A stretch of DNA of 6,520 nt from Flavobacteriaceae bacterium. GTDB taxonomy: Bacteria; Bacteroidota; Bacteroidia; Flavobacteriales; Flavobacteriaceae. The DNA lies in NCBI GenBank assembly GCA_016649785.1, contig JAENXB010000168.1, forward strand, positions 1-6,520, given 5' to 3'. The notes below the pieces were generated by a model. It was not told the DNA's origin and ran no database searches. It worked only from the letters and a program-made list of their open reading frames with translations. The position numbers and the translations under genes were made by a program. Of the stretch, positions 4,802 to 6,520 are shown piece after piece. Numbering within the stretch: the stretch's first letter is position 1; each line of letters begins with the position of its first letter.

Positions 4802-6109
4802 ATGGCAAAGTTTGAATTTAAGTTACCCAAAATGGGTGAAAGCGTTGCAGAAGCAACCATTACAAATTGGTTAAAGGAAGTTGGGGATACCATTGAGGCC
4901 GATGAGGCTGTCCTGGAGATCGCGACCGATAAGGTTGACAGCGAAATTCCCAGCGAAGTTGATGGTGTATTGATAGAAAAACTCTTTAATGTAGATGATG
5001 TAGTTCAGGTTGGGCAAACCATTGCTATTATTGAAATTGAAGGAAAAGATGAGAGCGACCAGCCCATTGAAATAACCTCGGAAGAGCCGGCGGAAGCTAT
5101 GGTTGAGGAGGTTGAAGAAACCGTTTTGGAGGCAAAACAAGCAGCAGTAAGCACTCCCCAGGATTTTTCAGATTCCACAAGGTTTTATTCCCCTTTGGTA
5201 AAAAATATTGCCAGGGAAGAAGGTATTTCTGTAGGGGAGCTGGAGCAGGTTGAAGGTTCCGGAAAGGAAGGCCGGGTTACCAAAAGTGACATTCTGGATT
5301 ATGTTAAAAACAGGTCATCACAACCTGTGACCGCTTCAAAAGAAACCCAAAAAGTTGAACCTTTACCACAAGCGCCACAAGCGCCGGTAAGTGTAAGCGG
5401 GGAAGATGAAATTATTGAAATGAGCCGAATGGGAAAAATGATAGCCCATCACATGGTTCAAAACAATCTTACTTCTGCCCACGTACAATCTTTTATTGAG
5501 GTGGATGTTACAAATATTTGGAACTGGAGGAATAAGCACAAAGCGTCTTTTGAAAAAAGGGAAGGTGAAAAATTGACTTTTACGCCCATTTTCATGGAAG
5601 CAATTGCAAAAGCCATTAAAGATTTTCCAATGGTAAATGTTTCGGTTGATGGGGATAAGATCATCAAACGCAAAAATATCAATATAGGAATGGCTGCGGC
5701 ACTTCCGGATGGAAATTTAATAGTGCCGGTTATTAAAAATGCCGACAGATTGAATTTGGTAGGAATGGCAAAAGCTGTAAATGATCTTGCCAGCAGGTCC
5801 CGACAGAACAAATTAAAGCCAGACGATATTCAGGGTGGAACTTATACCGTGACCAATGTAGGAACCTTTGGAAGCATAATGGGAACTCCAATTATCAACC
5901 AGCCACAAGTTGCTATTTTGGCCCTGGGAGCGATTAGAAAAGTGCCTGCGGTGATTGAAACCCCGGAAGGCGATTTTATAGGGATTCGCAACAAAATGTT
6001 CTTATCGCACAGTTATGACCACAGGGTTGTAAACGGTGCTTTGGGAGGCCAGTTTGTACAACGGGTTGCGCAATATCTTGAGGCTTTCGATAAAAACAGG
6101 GATATTTAA
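4802..6109 (+). CDS. 2-oxoacid dehydrogenase complex E2, dihydrolipoamide acyltransferase
   Basis: E2 moves the acyl group from a lipoyl arm to CoA and forms the core of a 2-oxoacid dehydrogenase complex. The 435 residues hold one lipoyl domain (about 3-80, lipoyl-lysine Lys44 in ATDKVDSE) and an acidic linker (84-115). The E1/E3-binding domain (about 127-168, YSPLVKNIAREEGI to GRVTKSDI) and a Pro/Ala/Gln linker (172-200) precede the acyltransferase domain (about 205-432). The active-site motif is YDHRVVNGA (405-413) with catalytic His407. The usual Asp four residues later is Asn411, a variation known in some active E2 proteins. A single lipoyl domain and the overall sequence suggest a branched-chain or mixed-specificity E2, but pyruvate or 2-oxoglutarate cannot be excluded. 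E1 and E3 genes are not in the window. The gene stands alone, with a palindrome upstream and a strong terminator downstream. Confidence 0.93.
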   Translation: MAKFEFKLPKMGESVAEATITNWLKEVGDTIEADEAVLEIATDKVDSEIPSEVDGVLIEKLFNVDDVVQVGQTIAIIEIEGKDESDQPIEITSEEPAEAMVEEVEETVLEAKQAAVSTPQDFSDSTRFYSPLVKNIAREEGISVGELEQVEGSGKEGRVTKSDILDYVKNRSSQPVTASKETQKVEPLPQAPQAPVSVSGEDEIIEMSRMGKMIAHHMVQNNLTSAHVQSFIEVDVTNIWNWRNKHKASFEKREGEKLTFTPIFMEAIAKAIKDFPMVNVSVDGDKIIKRKNINIGMAAALPDGNLIVPVIKNADRLNLVGMAKAVNDLASRSRQNKLKPDDIQGGTYTVTNVGTFGSIMGTPIINQPQVAILALGAIRKVPAVIETPEGDFIGIRNKMFLSHSYDHRVVNGALGGQFVQRVAQYLEAFDKNRDI

Positions 6110-6130
6110 AAAAATATTTAAGGCTATTTT

Positions 6131-6177
6131 AAAGCCACGCATTCATTCTAAACAATGGATTCGTGGCTTTTTATTTA
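6131..6177 (+). terminator. Rho-independent terminator of the E2 gene
   Basis: AAAGCCACG (6131-6139) pairs exactly with CGTGGCTTT (6162-6170). After a one-base mismatch (C6140/T6161) the stem continues for 7 pairs, including one G-T pair (6141-6147 with 6154-6160), around the 6-base loop CTAAAC. The 3' arm runs into TTTTT then ATTT. It starts 21 bases after the E2 stop. The minus strand has no T-run, so it serves the plus strand only. Its right arm shares ATTCGTGGCTTTTT with the repeat at 1627-1640. Confidence 0.88.
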
Positions 6178-6257
6178 GAGGAAAAGGGGTTGTTAAACAT
6201 TTTGAAAAAAAATCAGCAATTCAATTAGCGGAAGATTTTGAATTTTACCCGGAATAA

Positions 6258-6520
6258 GTTCTTAATTAACCGGAGCTATTCTTATCAATGAAGTTCGAAA
6301 ATATAGCCACGAATGCACGAATAATTTTATAAAATCTTCATAGTAGTAAATAAACAAATCATAAATAAATTAAAACAGGTTAGCCATCCCCCGTTTTTTT
6401 AATTGAACATTATATCAAGTTGTCCGTTATCCATTATTGGTTCTGTATTTTGAATTTTCCATCGCATTCGTACCGGCATCAATAAGTTGGACACCACTTT
6501 GCTTATCTTATAGTATATAA
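6258..6520. other. Right-hand intergenic region; possible tail of a minus-strand gene at the edge
   Basis: No secure gene is seen. One copy of the ATTCGTG-type repeat lies at 6305-6323. On the minus strand a frame is open from the window edge to a TAA at 6399-6401 (39 codons, ending QLDIMFN). It could be the end of a gene starting beyond 6520, but its length is only weakly beyond chance, it is unusually rich in methionine, and I do not recognise it. Another minus-strand frame there carries 26 open codons, so frame evidence is ambiguous. Confidence 0.35.
6305..6323 (-). repeat. Interspersed ATTCGTG-type repeat, minus-strand copy
   Basis: AGCCACGAATGCACGAATA is the exact reverse complement of 1618-1636. 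It lies 128 bases beyond the E2 terminator and has no hairpin partner next to it. Confidence 0.7.

Noticed and set aside
6036..6257. A 73-codon plus-strand frame overlapping the end of the E2 gene
   Set aside because: Half lies out of frame inside the E2 gene and the rest reads straight through the terminator hairpin. No family resemblance.
1..6520. A new multigene defence, secretion or mobile system
   Set aside because: All five recognisable genes belong to well-known housekeeping or transport families and stand as separate units; nothing in the sequence supports a novel system.

Overview
The window looks like chromosomal DNA of a member of the Bacteroidetes, most likely Flavobacteriaceae. 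The grounds are: AT-rich, repeat-laden intergenic DNA; genes with no recognisable Shine-Dalgarno sequence; a Bacteroidetes-type -7 promoter box (TAATTTTG) directly before recR; and protein sequences of flavobacterial character. The genus cannot be fixed from the sequence alone.

Layout, left to right. Positions 1-439 hold no convincing gene but contain several short-repeat families. A ketoacyl-ACP synthase III (FabH-type, 440-1453, +) follows with a complete Cys/His/Asn active site. Positions 1454-1753 are almost entirely arrays of 7-base units. Next come a small CoA-binding Rossmann protein (1754-2116, +) and, converging on it with a 30-bp tail-to-tail overlap, a sodium:solute symporter (2087-3532, -). 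recR (3639-4256, +) is divergent from the symporter. Positions 4257-4801 carry REP-like palindromes, a 9-bp inverted repeat and the E2 upstream region. A lipoyl-bearing 2-oxoacid dehydrogenase E2 (4802-6109, +) ends in a strong intrinsic terminator. Positions 6258-6520 contain no secure gene, only one more interspersed repeat and possibly the tail of a minus-strand gene.

The genes are mostly single transcription units with housekeeping roles: fatty-acid initiation, 2-oxoacid oxidation, recombinational repair and solute uptake. A possible metabolic link is that a branched-chain 2-oxoacid dehydrogenase makes the acyl-CoA primers that a FabH uses to start iso-branched fatty acids. Neither substrate can be proved here.

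I found no defence system, CRISPR array, intact transposase or other new multigene system. The most unusual content is non-coding. Heptamer-phased arrays lie on both sides of the fabH-like gene, and part of the downstream array is duplicated together with its phase break. There is also a REP-like cluster, and an ATTCGTG-type interspersed repeat whose sequence is shared with the arm of a working-looking terminator.
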